Shown here one piece after another: positions 32,430-43,715 of a stretch of DNA of 64,000 nucleotides. The position numbers and the translations under genes were made by a program. Numbering within the stretch: the stretch's first letter is position 1; each line of letters starts with the position of its first letter. The notes under the pieces were generated by a model. That model did not search any database. It was not told the DNA's origin and worked only from the letters and a program-made list of their open reading frames with translations. The DNA is from Ignelater luminosus (taxonomy: Eukaryota; Arthropoda; Insecta; Coleoptera; Elateridae). The DNA is taken from contig VTPC01000965.1 in NCBI GenBank assembly GCA_011009095.1, forward strand, positions 1 to 64,000. Reading direction: 5' to 3'.

Positions 32430-34590
32430 GGAAACTGTGGTCGCAGACATCCAGTAGTGAAGAGTAAGATGAAAATTATTTGTGTTAGACCAAGATAGGC
32501 TTTAAATTCTGCCTTGCTTAACGTCTTGCTTTTCATATTATTCCCCATTTATCAGTGCACAGTTTTTTTATTTTGTATCTTCATGACAGGATGGATCTTG
32601 GTCGGGTCATTTTCCTCCGAAAGATCAGTAAGTACCCATACAATTGCTCTAGTGGTCTTGAGTATATCTTTAGCCTTTCCGTTTAGGGGTGTAATTTCGG
32701 GACTTTCTTGAGGAGCAATTTGATTGTTTCCTCATTGACACATGAGACAAATAGGATATCTGCGTGTGGTTAACACTTTGTAAACGGCGCCCCTTTTTCA
32801 GGGGTTAACCTGCCCTCAGCCTAGAATGAGTAGGTGGTTGTCATCTTAATGGTTAACAGAGTCTGACTGTAAGACTACTCAGATGAAACATGTGGGTTTG
32901 TCTTACTTTCTCTTTTTTTTGTCAGTTTAGAAGATTTTGTTACAGATGGGGATGGAGTGCTCCTCTCAGTGGACGTTCACTTTTTTTTGTTTTTCTGTTT
33001 TTGTTCTTTAGGCTGTTCCGGTTTTTATTTCCTGGGTTCTCTCCTAGCTTTTGCCGACTCAGTTGCAATTCCCTTCTTTGGACTCCAGATATTCGTACCT
33101 CGCGTTTAGTGTTAATGCCCTTACCGAGTTAATGTGCAAATTATCTATTACGGTATGTAGTTGTAGTATACCTGCTTAAAAAACGTACCACAAAAAACGG
33201 AATTAATCGAGTTTCTAGTTCAAGCTTGGTATATCTGTATTTAGAAGGAGCAATTAGGGAAACAAAATGTGTAATTTTACAGATGAATAAAGCTATACAG
33301 TATTGACGGAACAAATTAACAAATTGTGTATCAAACGTTGTTTACAGACAACCAATAATATCTTCAAAAACTACCCAGAAAAGGATATCTAGAGTATACC
33401 TTTTGAATTTGATTATTTCTCAGGAATAGTCTAAAGGTACAATTTAAAAAAAGTTGCAAGAAGAAACATTATCAAGTTTCATACGTGGAAACAGTATTAA
33501 TTATATCTCTAGAGAGCACCAAATTTGATCGTCAATGCGTGGCAAATATAAAATAAACATTTAAGATAAACCAGAGCTTTCGGTACTTTAATTAGATGCC
33601 TACTGTTCAGGGAATTATTATAGGAAAATAAATGTAGAGAGCACCGCCTTTCTGCTTATAATTATAGTACAACTAACAAAGTAATCGATGCTGTTAAAAG
33701 TAAATTAGATAAACGGAAAAAATTACTTGTAATAATTAGCAGAGTAATTTCATATAGAAATATTGTTGGATTTCTCCATAAATTATATAAAACCTTTAAA
33801 TGTATAACCGTGAAGAAATTTATTTGTACAAGGAACGGGTAGTAGAGATTTTTGTTAATGATATCTAAAAATATAATTAACAAGTTGTATAATGTTATAG
33901 AGGTAGACGGGACGGTTTGGGAATTACCAGATCAAGTTTGATAAGAGATCAATTACTCTCAACAACCAACGATAAAACTCACACAGCTCTACAGTTTTAC
34001 ATTGTACTTTCACTGTTATGTCATAAAAATTTCCTATTTTATGCAAATATCATCAATATTAAATAGTACTGAGCATTTTGAAACTAAAATTTTTAATTTT
34101 TTATTTTATTTCTAGGTAAGTGGATCTATTTCATTTCAAATGGAATATGGTAAGGTTTACATCTGATACTCAGTGGTAAGTTAAGTTATAAAATGGCATA
34201 ATTTCTTTGTAGAATATTAGGAGAACTTCTTCATTCGTTCAACTGAAAATAACAAAGTTCGTTAAGATTTTTCTGTCTAGTTTCGATATTCTCTAACCTG
34301 CTGATTTTGAAAAACATATCAATTAAACATCGGTCGTTCCGTCTAAATTTAAAAATTGATACCACTCTGTAAACTTTGAGAAATTTGAGTAATTCAAGAT
34401 GGCGTCCGAAATGTCCGTCTCGAAGTTTCCAACTCCATTATGAAGCGAGTTTGGCATGTGACGCATCAATTTATGTGTTTTTTGGGTCAAGGAGCAAGAA
34501 GATGTTAATTCGCTGAATAAATGAACCATAAGAATTTGATTATTCAGATATAATATCAAACAGTCTTTTTATCTTGTAGAATAATCATCA
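32430..34590. other. No recognisable gene
   Basis: T-rich plus strand to 33.1 kb with hydrophobic spurious frames, then AT-rich DNA. No motif is assignable. Confidence 0.4.
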
Positions 34591-34594
34591 CAGA

Positions 34595-35030
34595 AACAAA
34601 AATTAAACTAAAACTCTTCTGCTTCTGAGTCATTTTCAGTTACTGTTGCACCAGTGTTGGTATGGGAATTGCAGCATGTGGTAATTCGGGATTACTTGCA
34701 GATAACCATAAAATAGACTGTAAGTGAGCACGCTAGACATTTTTTGCGGAGCATTCATTAGTAGGTGGCAGTAAAAAAAGGATTGATATCGGATTTTTCA
34801 TGCCCAGAAAGCAATCCTTGCTTCTATCATGTCGACAGCACCTTCCACACAATAGCAAGCAACAGTGAACGTTGTGAATTCCTTCATAACTTCCATCATA
34901 CTGTTTTCAAGATGACCCAACTGTTGCAGTAGTTTACCTGAGTGGAGGCACTTCAGAACTCTCTTTTTTCCTATTCCAAAGAGGGGAGCCACTGAATCAT
35001 ATTCAGAGGGAGCATGAACGGTAGCAAGAC
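34595..35030 (-). pseudogene. Remnant of a repeat-borne protein with a GxGK-like motif
   Basis: The minus-strand frame 34992-34798 reads MAPLFGIGKKRVLKCLHSGKLLQQLG then CVEGAVDMIEARIAFWA. Further on, in another frame, comes YLQVIPNYHMLQFPYQHW. This resembles the C-terminal part of a widespread uncharacterised protein of invertebrate repeats that has a GCDTTSAPFGxGK motif and a later PPT..AA..H..R.YYQVQ.WLG segment. The match is from memory and only partial. Function is unknown. It is broken by stops. Confidence 0.35.
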
Positions 35031-35129
35031 TTGAAATGATGTTTTTATTTATTTAAATTATTTCAACGTATGTGTGCACGTTGGTTTAAACAATAAAAAA
35101 AGACTCGTTCTATTTTCTGTGCTGCTTCG

Positions 35130-35720
35130 ACTTTGAACAAAAACACTAGAGCCTTGCACCGGCTGAAATTTCCAAGTCCAATCCGGACTAGTTTAACTTG
35201 TGGTAAACTTCACGCGATCTGAGAAAACCCTGGTTGCTTTTTGATTGACCCAAGAAGCCCAAACTCTACTCGGCAGGCTTGAGAGGTCCAAGACGCCGAA
35301 ACGACCGGAGAGGCCCAAACAACCCAATAGGTTCGGGAGGTCCGACAGGCCGACACGTTCAAGAGGCCCGATAAGACCAAAGGACGCAACAAGCCCGAAT
35401 GTGCTGACGTAGGTCCGGAAAACGCGACAGATTTTTAAATCCGAGCTTTGAGCGGGCCCCAAAAGACCTGACCAAAAAACCAAGCTTGTGCAGGCTTCTA
35501 CGGTACTTCACTTCAGTTCAGCATAAGACTACTGCACATCCAATCCGTACGAAAATAACGCCCGTCTGACTCTGTGAGAAAGAGTTCTCGATCCGGTGCA
35601 GTACAAAAATCCTCCTTCGGTTCAGTATGAAAATAATGGTTGTTCGAGTCACTACAGAAATAACGCCTGTCGAAGACAGTACGACAATCCTCCGCTTCCG
35701 GAGGCATTGTGCAGCACATC
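35130..35720 (-). repeat. Dispersed repeat with 9-bp periodicity, minus orientation
   Basis: The reverse complement of this stretch matches the arrays at 57.3-57.6 and 59.3-60.2 kb. It has a head with TTCGTACGGA-like and CATACTGAACC-like blocks (35.5-35.7), a run of about 20 degenerate 9-mers of form GGNCYNTYG (35.26-35.45), a CA.CCAGGG-type block, and an end TGGAAATTTC...GCAAGGCTCTAG (35.14). Apparent proline/glycine-rich translations follow from the three-codon period. Confidence 0.7.
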
Positions 35721-35729
35721 CAAGGATCG

Positions 35730-37550
35730 TCATCTCATCAATTCGGAGGATAAAGAGGTATACAAAACAAATAAGTAAAAACCTATACCAACCCTCAAAC
35801 AAAATTACGTTGAAATCGCCAAGGAAAACATCCCTTTATTTATTTTCTTCAGAGTAACCAGGAGAAGATTCTCTATGGTTGTATCAAAAGCATACATCAC
35901 TCAATACGAGCCACGGCTGCTACGAGATGTTGAAGCGGCGTCGTCCGTTGAATACAGTTTACTAGCTACCTCAATAAACGCAATCCTACCCCAAAGACAT
36001 GCTGAGATTCCCGGATCTTCTAAAAAGGATAGGGCCAAGTCCCTAAAATCCAACCCAATCCCAGAAAATAAAACCAACCCTCTAATGAAATAACACAAAA
36101 GACAAGACAACCTTATATATATATATGGGGTAAAGGCAAACCCCCATAAAACGAAATTAGGCGACAAACAACAAGCCTTCGCAAACCAGCAAAGTATTGC
36201 AATTCCACTTACACCAGAACGAGAACACTAGATTGTGCTTAAGGGACAAGAAACCAACTTTCAACGTGGGGTATCTAACCACGCGGGTCCACGAACGTTC
36301 CCTATTAAAAAAACACATTTAAAAAATAAAAACACATTGAAGTTGCATTACCCGCCGAATAAACTTTCACTAGGTGTAGTTTCACAACACCTAAGTATTG
36401 AGAAAAAATACTCAATGAACAAAAGAAAAGTAGAAAATAGAAGATAAGAAACTGGAAAATCCAAAAAAGAGTGGCTGGCTGGCTGGCTGAAATACAATAG
36501 AGTACGAACACGGAAGAGAAAAAAGAAAGAACACTTAAGACAAGATAAAGGCCTGAGCTAGACCTGGAAAAGGAAAGGTTGAGTCTAGCCCTTAGGAAGC
36601 CAAGAAACAGTCCCCCACGAGTGAGCCCAGAAACACTTGTTTACTCAATACTTCACTTTATAGCCTAAGATATTTAGTGGAGCTGACATTACCCACACTG
36701 AAGAAGACACAGACACAAAGTTCATCTTTGATGTAAGGGATTGATCAACCACCTTAAAACGACAAACTGAAATAAAAAGTTAACGAACGAAGCTAAAAGA
36801 CGTTCGATGAATCACTGACGCTAAACAGCATTACAACGATATTATACTACATAATGATAAATTACTAAATCATGCTTAACGCAAGCATGTAGGCATACAC
36901 CTACACATCAAAAGGAATCAGATTTCCTCTCTAAACAATATTTGGAAAGCCAATTTCCAATACATAACTAACAAAAGAATAAACTAGAAAATCCTTTTTG
37001 TGACATACCAAAAACATATTTAACCTCATAAGGCCCACGACGCTAATCACACAGTATCCTACCAAATACTCATTTAAGCCCACATCTTATTCATTACAAC
37101 TCAGCCACTGAGCCTAGACTCCTCTGGGGATCACTAATTACTCAGACTACTAGAAGGATTTTTGGCTAGAAGAAAGCTAACCGTCCCGGTCACAACCGAA
37201 TCAGAACAAATCACTCAGCTTCACGCTGAAGAACCATTCTACAGGAGCCCGAAATAGAAAACCAAAAAAAATTAGAAAACAAAGAACCAAAACTCGGACA
37301 GGACTTATTCTCTTATTTTTAAAGAGCTAACAAAGAATCTCATCTGAAATCCAGAAGAAAATAAAAAAAAAGGCAGCACAGATCAGAATGTGGGTGGTCT
37401 GCCGCAATTGGCACTTTGTCGCCCAACCAACCTTTCGAAGACGAAACTATCTAGCAGGCCGACATCTTATAGGTTAAAGGTTCCTTACATCATCATCACA
37501 ATCATACACAAAGGATTAATGACTTGGTGTATTACACACTTCTCGTACTG
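35730..37550. other. A-rich plus strand, no recognisable gene
   Basis: The plus strand is strongly A-over-T biased from about 35.75 to 37.4 kb, as in the sense strand of many retrotransposons, but no frame carries a domain. It contains a short TA run (36114-36125) and a (GGCT)n run (36472-36489). Confidence 0.4.
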
Positions 37551-37559
37551 TGTGTGTAA

Positions 37560-38720
37560 ATCAACGAAGATGCCACCGAAGGTGGCAGCTATTTAAAAGA
37601 CCTAACCTCTCTATAGCAGGGTGATGGGTAATCACGGGGCGTGAACCAGATATCAGGCACCAAGCAGTCCCCCACGCTAATCTACGGGCGATGCTGTTGT
37701 TCAGTGGTGACGAGGCGATGAAAGTCGCGAGCCAGATCACCCAGGACTCCCGACGACCCCGATGATTTATATGGAATGAATGGGTACTTCTCGTACTTAG
37801 GAACATGGAGCCTATAAAACTGCCACAAGGCACGGGAAGTAGCAAAGTTTTTTCTTAAGATGTTCGCTTATTCTAAATGAAGGAGGCATGCTACGAACAT
37901 TCCTCTGATACAAGGGACTTTCAAAGACCGGAAGTAATGAACCGACAACCTTCCTTTTGGGTCTTGCTGCAGAAGAAAGTTTAGCATCAGTCTAGCTGGT
38001 TTCCTGGTAAAGAGGATCTCAGATGAAGACGGTGAAGGATTTCTCGGGATTCTTTGTAGAAGTAACCAACCATCTTTTCCAATCCCCTTTGTCTGTAATT
38101 ACGACCAATGTCGGACGGGAAAGTTGAGCGAGAACTGAAATCCGCTGTGATAGAGAAAAGGAAGACCGATAGGAGCGGGGGCGAAGTCCGGAGGTTGCTC
38201 TTTGGTACCCACACCGATGACAGAACTTCTCTCTAGGACAACGGCAGTGCCGGATGTAGTGACCTCGTTGATCACAGCTTCAACACCTTAGCCCCTGTGA
38301 AAATCTCGTGGATTTTACAACCTCTCTATCTCTTACGCAACCTCTGTTATCACTTCTGTCACTTCCCGAAACAACCTGAAACACGCCTTCCGATTGAGAA
38401 GCGGACGTATAAACAGCCTGCGGAAGCAACAAACTCTGCGAATGATATCAAGGAGAACTGGAGGATGATGCAGAGGTTACTTCTCTGGAAGAAAGTGATT
38501 TGGGTTCCCCCGAACTAGAAAGACTATGCTCTGAAAAATCTATTAAAAGGGTATTTGACTCTGGAGTCTTTGTTACTTTGGACAAAGTAATGAGGAGTTC
38601 TTCACTCGGAGCTTTTGGTGTTGGGCCAGGACTTGGACCTAAAGATTGCTCTGTCGTCGGATAAACATCTACAAAGATAGTCTCCGTACGACTAAACCCG
38701 TCAGTGGACCCCGATGACAA
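37560..38720 (-). mobile_element. LTR-retrotransposon 3' region, decayed
   Basis: GC-richer stretch. On the minus strand a 90-residue serine/proline/threonine-rich frame (38720-38448) reads ..TTEQSLGPSPGPTPKAP.. and ..SEHSLSSSGEP... It is followed by a frame at 38214-37987 with no motif and the 37845-37561 segment, which is similar to the window start. The reverse complement ends with the hairpin GCCACC-TTC-GGTGGC (37572-37586). The layout suggests a post-integrase tail plus untranslated 3' region of the same family as 1-460. LTRs were not defined, so family assignment is tentative. Confidence 0.4.
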
Positions 38721-38729
38721 GCTTGACTG

Positions 38730-39360
38730 GCTACAGTTATAAGAGACATTTAAACAATTTATCTGACACTTATTGAAGACCGGAACTCGCTTTTTTTAAT
38801 ATCTGTTTGATTCAGTCGTTAAGGACGCAGACCTCTGCAATCACCCCTTGATGCCTCTGATCTGTTAGATACTTCGCGAGCTTTTCGTTGATTTCCTCTT
38901 AAAACCAAGAAAATAACTTAATGCCCGCACGTTAAAGCTGCAACCCCTACACTCACGCTCCTGATAGGGCAACCTGTACTTCATCAAACCATCCATGGTC
39001 TCCCTAAGCTATAAAAGAAACAAACTCCAAAATTCGGAGTAACTTATAACTCGCTGAACTTGAAATACGACCTAGTTGCCTATTACAACCAACCTAGCAA
39101 TTATTATATGTATAACCTCGAGCTCGACGCTTAGGGTGGCATTTTTGTAACGTAACCTTCCGTGACAATACAATGAACACTAGTTTAACTAAGACGCTTT
39201 TAGTCTTAGGTCGGAAAAACTTAGTGGCTGGCTTTCAGCAAGAATGAAATCTTCACTGGCAGAAAAACCAAACGAATTTGCAGATGCACCAACAAGCTAA
39301 AGGAAACAATACCTCCCATGAGGCCTAACAAAAAAACGAAACAAATCCACTTACCCTCGC
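38730..39360. other. No recognisable gene
   Basis: Mixed-composition DNA between the LTR-element fragment and the copia element. It may include LTR sequence of either, but no duplicate was found in the window. Confidence 0.35.
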
Positions 39361-39374
39361 TTGATTGAGGCTTG

Positions 39375-39786
39375 TCACAAAAATTTTTCCATCAGTGTTT
39401 GATTCAACTTATCGGTTTTATCAATCATTTGTGGTGTGTACGAAATTATGAAATCCATAACTATTTGTTTCCGTTTTGCCCAAATTATTATAATATCATT
39501 TTTATATTCTTTTTCATTATCACTGCATATTTTAGCTACTTTTAAGTTCCATTTAGTTTTAGCTTTATTTACAAATTTTTTCATTGCATCAGACTTCAAA
39601 CTTGCTCTTCGGCAATTTTACCACGGTGAAATGTGTAAAATCGTTCATGAAAATTACAAAGTAACAATATCTATCCCGTGTTTGTGGTTCTATTGGTCCA
39701 CATAGATCTGTACAAATTAGGTCTAGTGTCCTGCTTGCACCAGTTGTTTCATTTTTAAAAGGTTGTCTAATCTTATTTGCTTGCAC
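39375..39786 (-). pseudogene. copia integrase core
   Basis: The minus-strand frame 39786-39589 has TLDLICTDLCGPIEPQTRDRYCYFVIFMNDFTHFTVV, the DDE integrase core start with the first catalytic Asp (ICTDLCGP) and the D-F/Y-S/T-R strand (here NDFTHF). After a frame change (39599-39375) come KWNLKVAKICSDNEKEY (second Asp, usual R.D.G.E) and FIISYTPQMIDKTDKLNQTLMEK, where the usual S.PYTPQQNG..ER.N is altered (NG to DK). Insertion activity would be lost. The GAG/HHCC zinc finger lies about 39900-39800, partly readable. Confidence 0.9.
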
Positions 39787-39980
39787 ACTTGTTTTACAAA
39801 ATTCTAACTTTTCTTTGATATTTTTAGCATATTTATACCTGCAGCTAAACCAGTAAGTAATTTAATGTTTTGCATACTTAAATGTCCCAAACGTATATGC
39901 CAGATGTTTATTCCTTGTGGAGCTTTGCTTGTCATAAGTGCATCGTTTGATTGTTCCATGTACAGTTCATACAGTCTATT

Positions 39981-40202
39981 TCACTTTTTTCTGAATCCCT
40001 CCATGATTATTTGATCATTTTTTAGAATTTCCACTTTGTTTTCTTTAAATATTACTTCTTTACCACGTTTTTTTATTGCACTTACAGATAACAAATTTCT
40101 TGATAATTTTGTTGCTGTTGCAACCATCTGTTCTCCCTTGTTTGCTACTCTAATATATTTCTTGATAGTTTGTTGATTCACCAAATATTTGTCTCGATTC
40201 AC
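39981..40202 (-). pseudogene. copia protease-integrase junction
   Basis: The 73-residue minus-strand frame contains IRVANKGEQMVATATKLSRNLLSVSAI then KRGKEVIFKENKVEILKNDQII. This is the segment after the copia protease, where G.G.V.......L.NLLSVS.L and the V.F......I.... strands are standard. The protease active site itself is not readable upstream. Confidence 0.85.
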
Positions 40203-40225
40203 CTTATGAGACGTTAATCCTAAGT

Positions 40226-40408
40226 CTACTCATTTATTTCATCTGTTTTCTCTTTATTATTGGCATAAAATAACACTTTAAATACTATTACTGACCTTGT
40301 CTTTTTTGTAGTGGCAATTATTCTCTTGGATTTTGTACACTCGGACTCCTTGTGACCAAAGCTTCCACAATTATAACATTTCATATTGCTTTTATATTGC
40401 CGAGCCAT
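40226..40408 (-). pseudogene. copia zinc knuckle
   Basis: The minus-strand frame reads MKCYNCGSFGHKESEC, a canonical CX2CX4HX4C knuckle, followed by a lysine-rich stretch. It binds element RNA in the family. It sits between gag and the protease position; no protease DSG triplet is readable between it and 40202. Confidence 0.9.
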
Positions 40409-40429
40409 GTGCCTTAATTTATTACATGT

Positions 40430-41210
40430 GAAGCACTTTCTTTCTATAGTTTTTTAGGTTGCAGTTTCATTTTCTTCTTTGTTATCACCTAACAATCTAC
40501 TTTCTTATATCAACAGTTTTGATATAAAATTATTTAGTGTTTTGCTCTCATTTGGGTTTGAATTTCAAGCACTCTGAAGGTGTTTATTATATTCTACAGG
40601 TAGTGTATTTAAACTTTTCGACACTACCATACTACTTTCTGTTTTTGATCCTAGTTATACCATTTAGCTTATACACTAAATTCTGTATTTTACTTACTTC
40701 CTTTTTATCATACTGTATGGAAAAGAACTCTTCCATCAGATTGCATTTACTTTATTCGTTGCTTTGCTCATAGATGCCCTTTAATTTATCAAACATTTCC
40801 TTTGATGTTTTGCATGTTAATAAATGTAGTTTCAGTCCTCGATCACATGTTACTAAAATCAGTCTCTGTGCCTGTTTGCGTCTTTCCGTTTTCAGGACGA
40901 GCGCGAATCGAACCGGATTCTAAGTCGCTGACTCCACAAAATTCCCCTCCTCAAAGGCCGAAGAAGCTCCATGAGGAGCTTAAAACGGCCTCCCGCCTTC
41001 GGCGGGATATTAACGTTTGACTCGACTCGACTCGACTCCGTTTCCATTTCATTCTTTTATTTGCGTCGTCATTTCTAGACTTTTCTGAGTCATCCACAAT
41101 ACCATCCAAATCTGCTCTTAATCTTACTAGGATCTCAAATTTTCACATGTCATAGTTTTCATTTCCAGTTAGTTTATCGATTGATTTGGTATCTTTTTCC
41201 CACGCCATTT
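40430..41210 (-). pseudogene. copia gag, interrupted by a 145-bp insertion
   Basis: It starts near 41206 with MAWEKDTKSIDKLTGNENYD, the W....KL.G.NY..W start of copia Gag. It continues with ILVRLRADLDGIVDD and ANKRMKWKR, is then interrupted at 41036-40892, and resumes with KDANRHRD. Further on, KTSKEMFDKLKGIYEQSNE-like sequence is readable (about 40815-40740). Leaving out the insert and one 7-bp duplicate gives a continuous frame across the site (..KWKR / KDA..). Later frame breaks are independent of the insert. Confidence 0.75.
40892..41036. mobile_element. 145-bp structured insertion with 7-bp target duplication
   Basis: Flanked by perfect copies of TCCGTTT (40885-40891 and 41037-41043). 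One end consists of a GACTC-type pentamer repeat (about 41018-41036). Inside are a perfect 6-bp stem with triloop, CCCGCC-TTC-GGCGGG (40992-41006), and a 7-bp stem AAGCTCC/GGAGCTT with an ATGA loop around 40965-40983. It also carries a match to the tRNA B box on the minus strand (GGTTCGATTCGCG, about 40903-40915). No coding frame. No similar copy was seen elsewhere in the window. A short SINE-like or other non-autonomous element is the best description. Confidence 0.75.
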
Positions 41211-41579
41211 TTCTTTACTTTAATTAGCAGCCACGCCGACGATTTGCAGTTACACGTTTAATTTTTGTGCACCTGGGCCCATAACCTGTTAATTGTTGTG
41301 TGGTTTTGAATTATATTTATTATTTACTAAAATCTAAATTGAACAAACTGAACATGTTTTTCTATCGCTTCACTTGATAGCCATCATAAAAATACGCTTC
41401 CTACTTCTAGTATATCGGGAATACAGAAAATTACATTTCTTGTTTTACATTATTTTCTTGATTACCAACCTAACAATTCTTAACAATTACAATAATTTTA
41501 AAAAAATGTATATACTAAACGCGCGGCTGTTGGCACGATTTTGTGTCTTTTGTCTCTACACACCATCTCCAATAAAATA

Positions 41580-42010
41580 CATAGCAACTCTTTCCCAGGA
41601 AGGTAGTTAAAAGGTTAAGGTGATTGGGAGGTTTTAGTGAACCGCTTAAGTAAGTAGGGATTATTTAACTGTTTGCACGGCTGCTTCTACAAGCTCATTT
41701 GTGGATGGGTATTATGGAGCAGTCGCCTTGTGATCTATTCCATTGTGTTTTAAGAATGTCTAGAATTCGTAAGACTTAAGTTGAGGTCTCTTGCCTGTTA
41801 CTAATGTAAGCGGTAGACCGAATTCTGAGAAATATATCTCTTTATATCAGTCGCGTTTCCAGCGGTAATTGAATTAGTTAAAACAATTTATATCCATTTA
41901 CTAAAGGCATCAATAGAGATAGGAAAACTTGTATTCTGGAATGGCCCTGCAAAGTCAAGATGGAATTGGTATAGCAAGCTTGCATGATCAAGAATCAATG
42001 GAAAGTAAAA
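41580..42010 (-). pseudogene. gypsy integrase core remnant
   Basis: The minus-strand readings contain YQFHLDFAGPFQN then ISIDAFSKWI (first catalytic Asp and the following strand), NSITAGNATD, a degraded FG.P..LVT..RP segment, and finally NGIDHKATAPYYPSTNELVEAAVQTVK-like sequence in several frames. These are the ordered blocks of a Ty3/gypsy integrase core (W..I..D..GP, I.ID..SKW, H....PYHP..NG.AER.VQT.K). It lies against the copia element's 5' side, in the same orientation, so the two elements are adjacent or nested. Heavily broken. Confidence 0.75.
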
Positions 42011-42049
42011 ACACAGTCACCACAATTCTAATTATATTATCAGCTACCT

Positions 42050-43350
42050 AGTATGATACTAAAAGTTCTTGATGACAACTTAAAAACATAAAATCTTCGA
42101 ATTTTGCATTAGAACAACGGCTGCTGATAATTATTAGTCAATCGATAAATCAATCAGACTTTCTGAAGATATGCCGTTAATTGAAGAGGTTAAGTGATGT
42201 CGGTAATTTTGATTTGCAATATATGAACGTTCTGTAATACAACCGAATATTTTGCTGTCACTAATCCAAAATTAAAACAAACAATGTGTGAAACTGAGAT
42301 TAAGGGTCAGTTCTTTGGGACTAATTTCGAGGAAAAGTTAAAATCAGCGAAATACTGAAGGAACTTTTCCCAAAACCTAGACCTTTGAAAAAGAATTTAG
42401 AAAAGTGAGGAATACTGTTCTGTACTCAAAATCAAAATTCAGAAACGAATTCCGCCATGAAGCAGAACCTTCCAAAGAATTACAAGTTATCGATTCACGA
42501 AGAGACATTATAAAATGATGGAAGTTATGCAAGCAGGCTAAGAGATTTCATCTCTGATTGAGAGCAATTACTTTGGATGTACTCAGGAATTTTACAAAAT
42601 CCCATTTATTTCTAAGCCTCTACAGAGTTTACTCCCGAAGAATCACACAGTAGAAACTCTCCTTAGAAAATGAGCAACATCTGAATGTAGGAAATTTAGA
42701 ATTAAATAAAATTGTTTTTGTTTGTTGAATTATTGCATGAAAATGAAATTAACAGAATGACTGGAGCTACTGCTTACTTGACTACAGAAAGATTTGATCT
42801 TATAAGTGATAATTTGGACAACTCGACTTCCACACTCATGCGATTCGACACTGTATAACTTTAAAAAATTACATTTTCCGAATAGCAACCCATTGAAGAG
42901 AAGAAAGAGTTAACAAGACCATGTTTTCAACGTGGAGTTATCCAGTATGTATAATATTGACATTTAAAAAAAATTATTGCTGAAATTAATAAAAAAAATT
43001 GTTTAGTTTGCACTTCTGGACAAGTGTCCTATATGCCCCAAGGTTATAAATATTTTTCATTTAAGTCGTGCAGGTTATTAAAATATCGCTAGATCAAAAA
43101 TATCAAATGTGTTGCGGCATGCCACTTATGTTTTATTTTCCAATCAATCAAAATAAATCTTACTGCTGAATCATCATTGTAGGTGGTATACCTACCTCTA
43201 CTAATCAAAATTACTGCCCATTGATACTTTCCAGAATCAAACTGAAATCAGGAAATAAAAATTTGAATTTCATTTAATGAAGACCGCAACTAATTGAACG
43301 GGTAGTTTAATTAATCTTAATAACTGCACGATCATCAAACAGCACAATTT
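42050..43350. other. No firmly recognisable gene
   Basis: A weak protein-like stretch on the plus strand at about 42565-42675 (..FYKIPFISKPLQSLLPKNH..) might be a retroelement RT fragment. Nothing else stands out. Confidence 0.3.
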
Positions 43351-43356
43351 TTTATT

Positions 43357-43423
43357 GCTTGAGAATTGAACCAACGACCTACGAATTATTAGTTTGATGC
43401 TTTAACCGTTGAGTTAATAGACC
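43357..43423 (-). repeat. tRNA-Lys-related sequence, probable SINE head or tRNA pseudogene
   Basis: The minus strand reads like a tRNA. It has a TTAACTCAACGGTTAAAGC D-arm region (A box), an ATCAAACTAATAATTC anticodon arm in place of the Lys ATCAGACTTTTAATCT, and GGTTCAATTCTC (B box/T-loop). The anticodon position is AAT instead of TTT, the acceptor and T stems pair poorly, and no CCA-side stem closes. It is therefore not a working tRNA. A 3' body may follow toward 43250. Pol III promoter boxes are recognisable. Confidence 0.65.
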
Positions 43424-43715
43424 CTAACCTAAAAAGCTTTTAAACCGAATCTCAAACGGGATATTACGTGTTTAAATAAATCTAAAAATGTTTGATAAAA
43501 ATCTATCAAAATCAATTTACTATTAATAAATAAAAAACAGAACTAACAGAAGTTTGTTTACCTACCTGTAAAATCTAATAAGCGATCGATCATAAAAACG
43601 CCTTGCTATAGGCAACCAAACGTTACTACTTGTAAGTTTACCTGTCGCTTTTTATCACTACTAGTAGTAGTAGCACAGGTAAAAAGAATGAATGACTGTT
43701 AAATTCGCTTCGGCG

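Larger units (their letters stand above)
39375..41210 (-). mobile_element. Ty1/copia retrotransposon remnant, gag to integrase
   Basis: Minus-strand element with gag (about 41210-40430), zinc knuckle (about 40408-40340), pre-integrase region (40202-39981) and integrase core (39786-39375). RT and RNase H are absent. The integrase follows gag without an RT in between, the order that separates copia from gypsy elements. A 145-bp foreign segment interrupts gag at 40892-41036. Confidence 0.85.

Noticed and set aside
32078..32548. 156-codon minus-strand frame
   Set aside because: Antisense to the deleted RTE-like RT; no domain and no splice or promoter context.
36472..36489. (GGCT)n run as a possible regulatory repeat
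   Set aside because: A short simple repeat of fewer than five units; no further structure nearby.
40892..41036. Interpretation of the copia-gag insert as a functional tRNA gene
   Set aside because: It has a B-box match and hairpins but no cloverleaf, no anticodon arm and no A box in position.
42565..42675. FYKIPFISKPLQSLLP stretch resembling the start of a DIRS-type RT
   Set aside because: Too short, frame broken, no further RT motif in order; kept only as a mention in the gap description.
43357..43423. Functional tRNA gene
   Set aside because: Acceptor and T stems do not pair and the anticodon position is altered; better explained as a SINE head or pseudogene.
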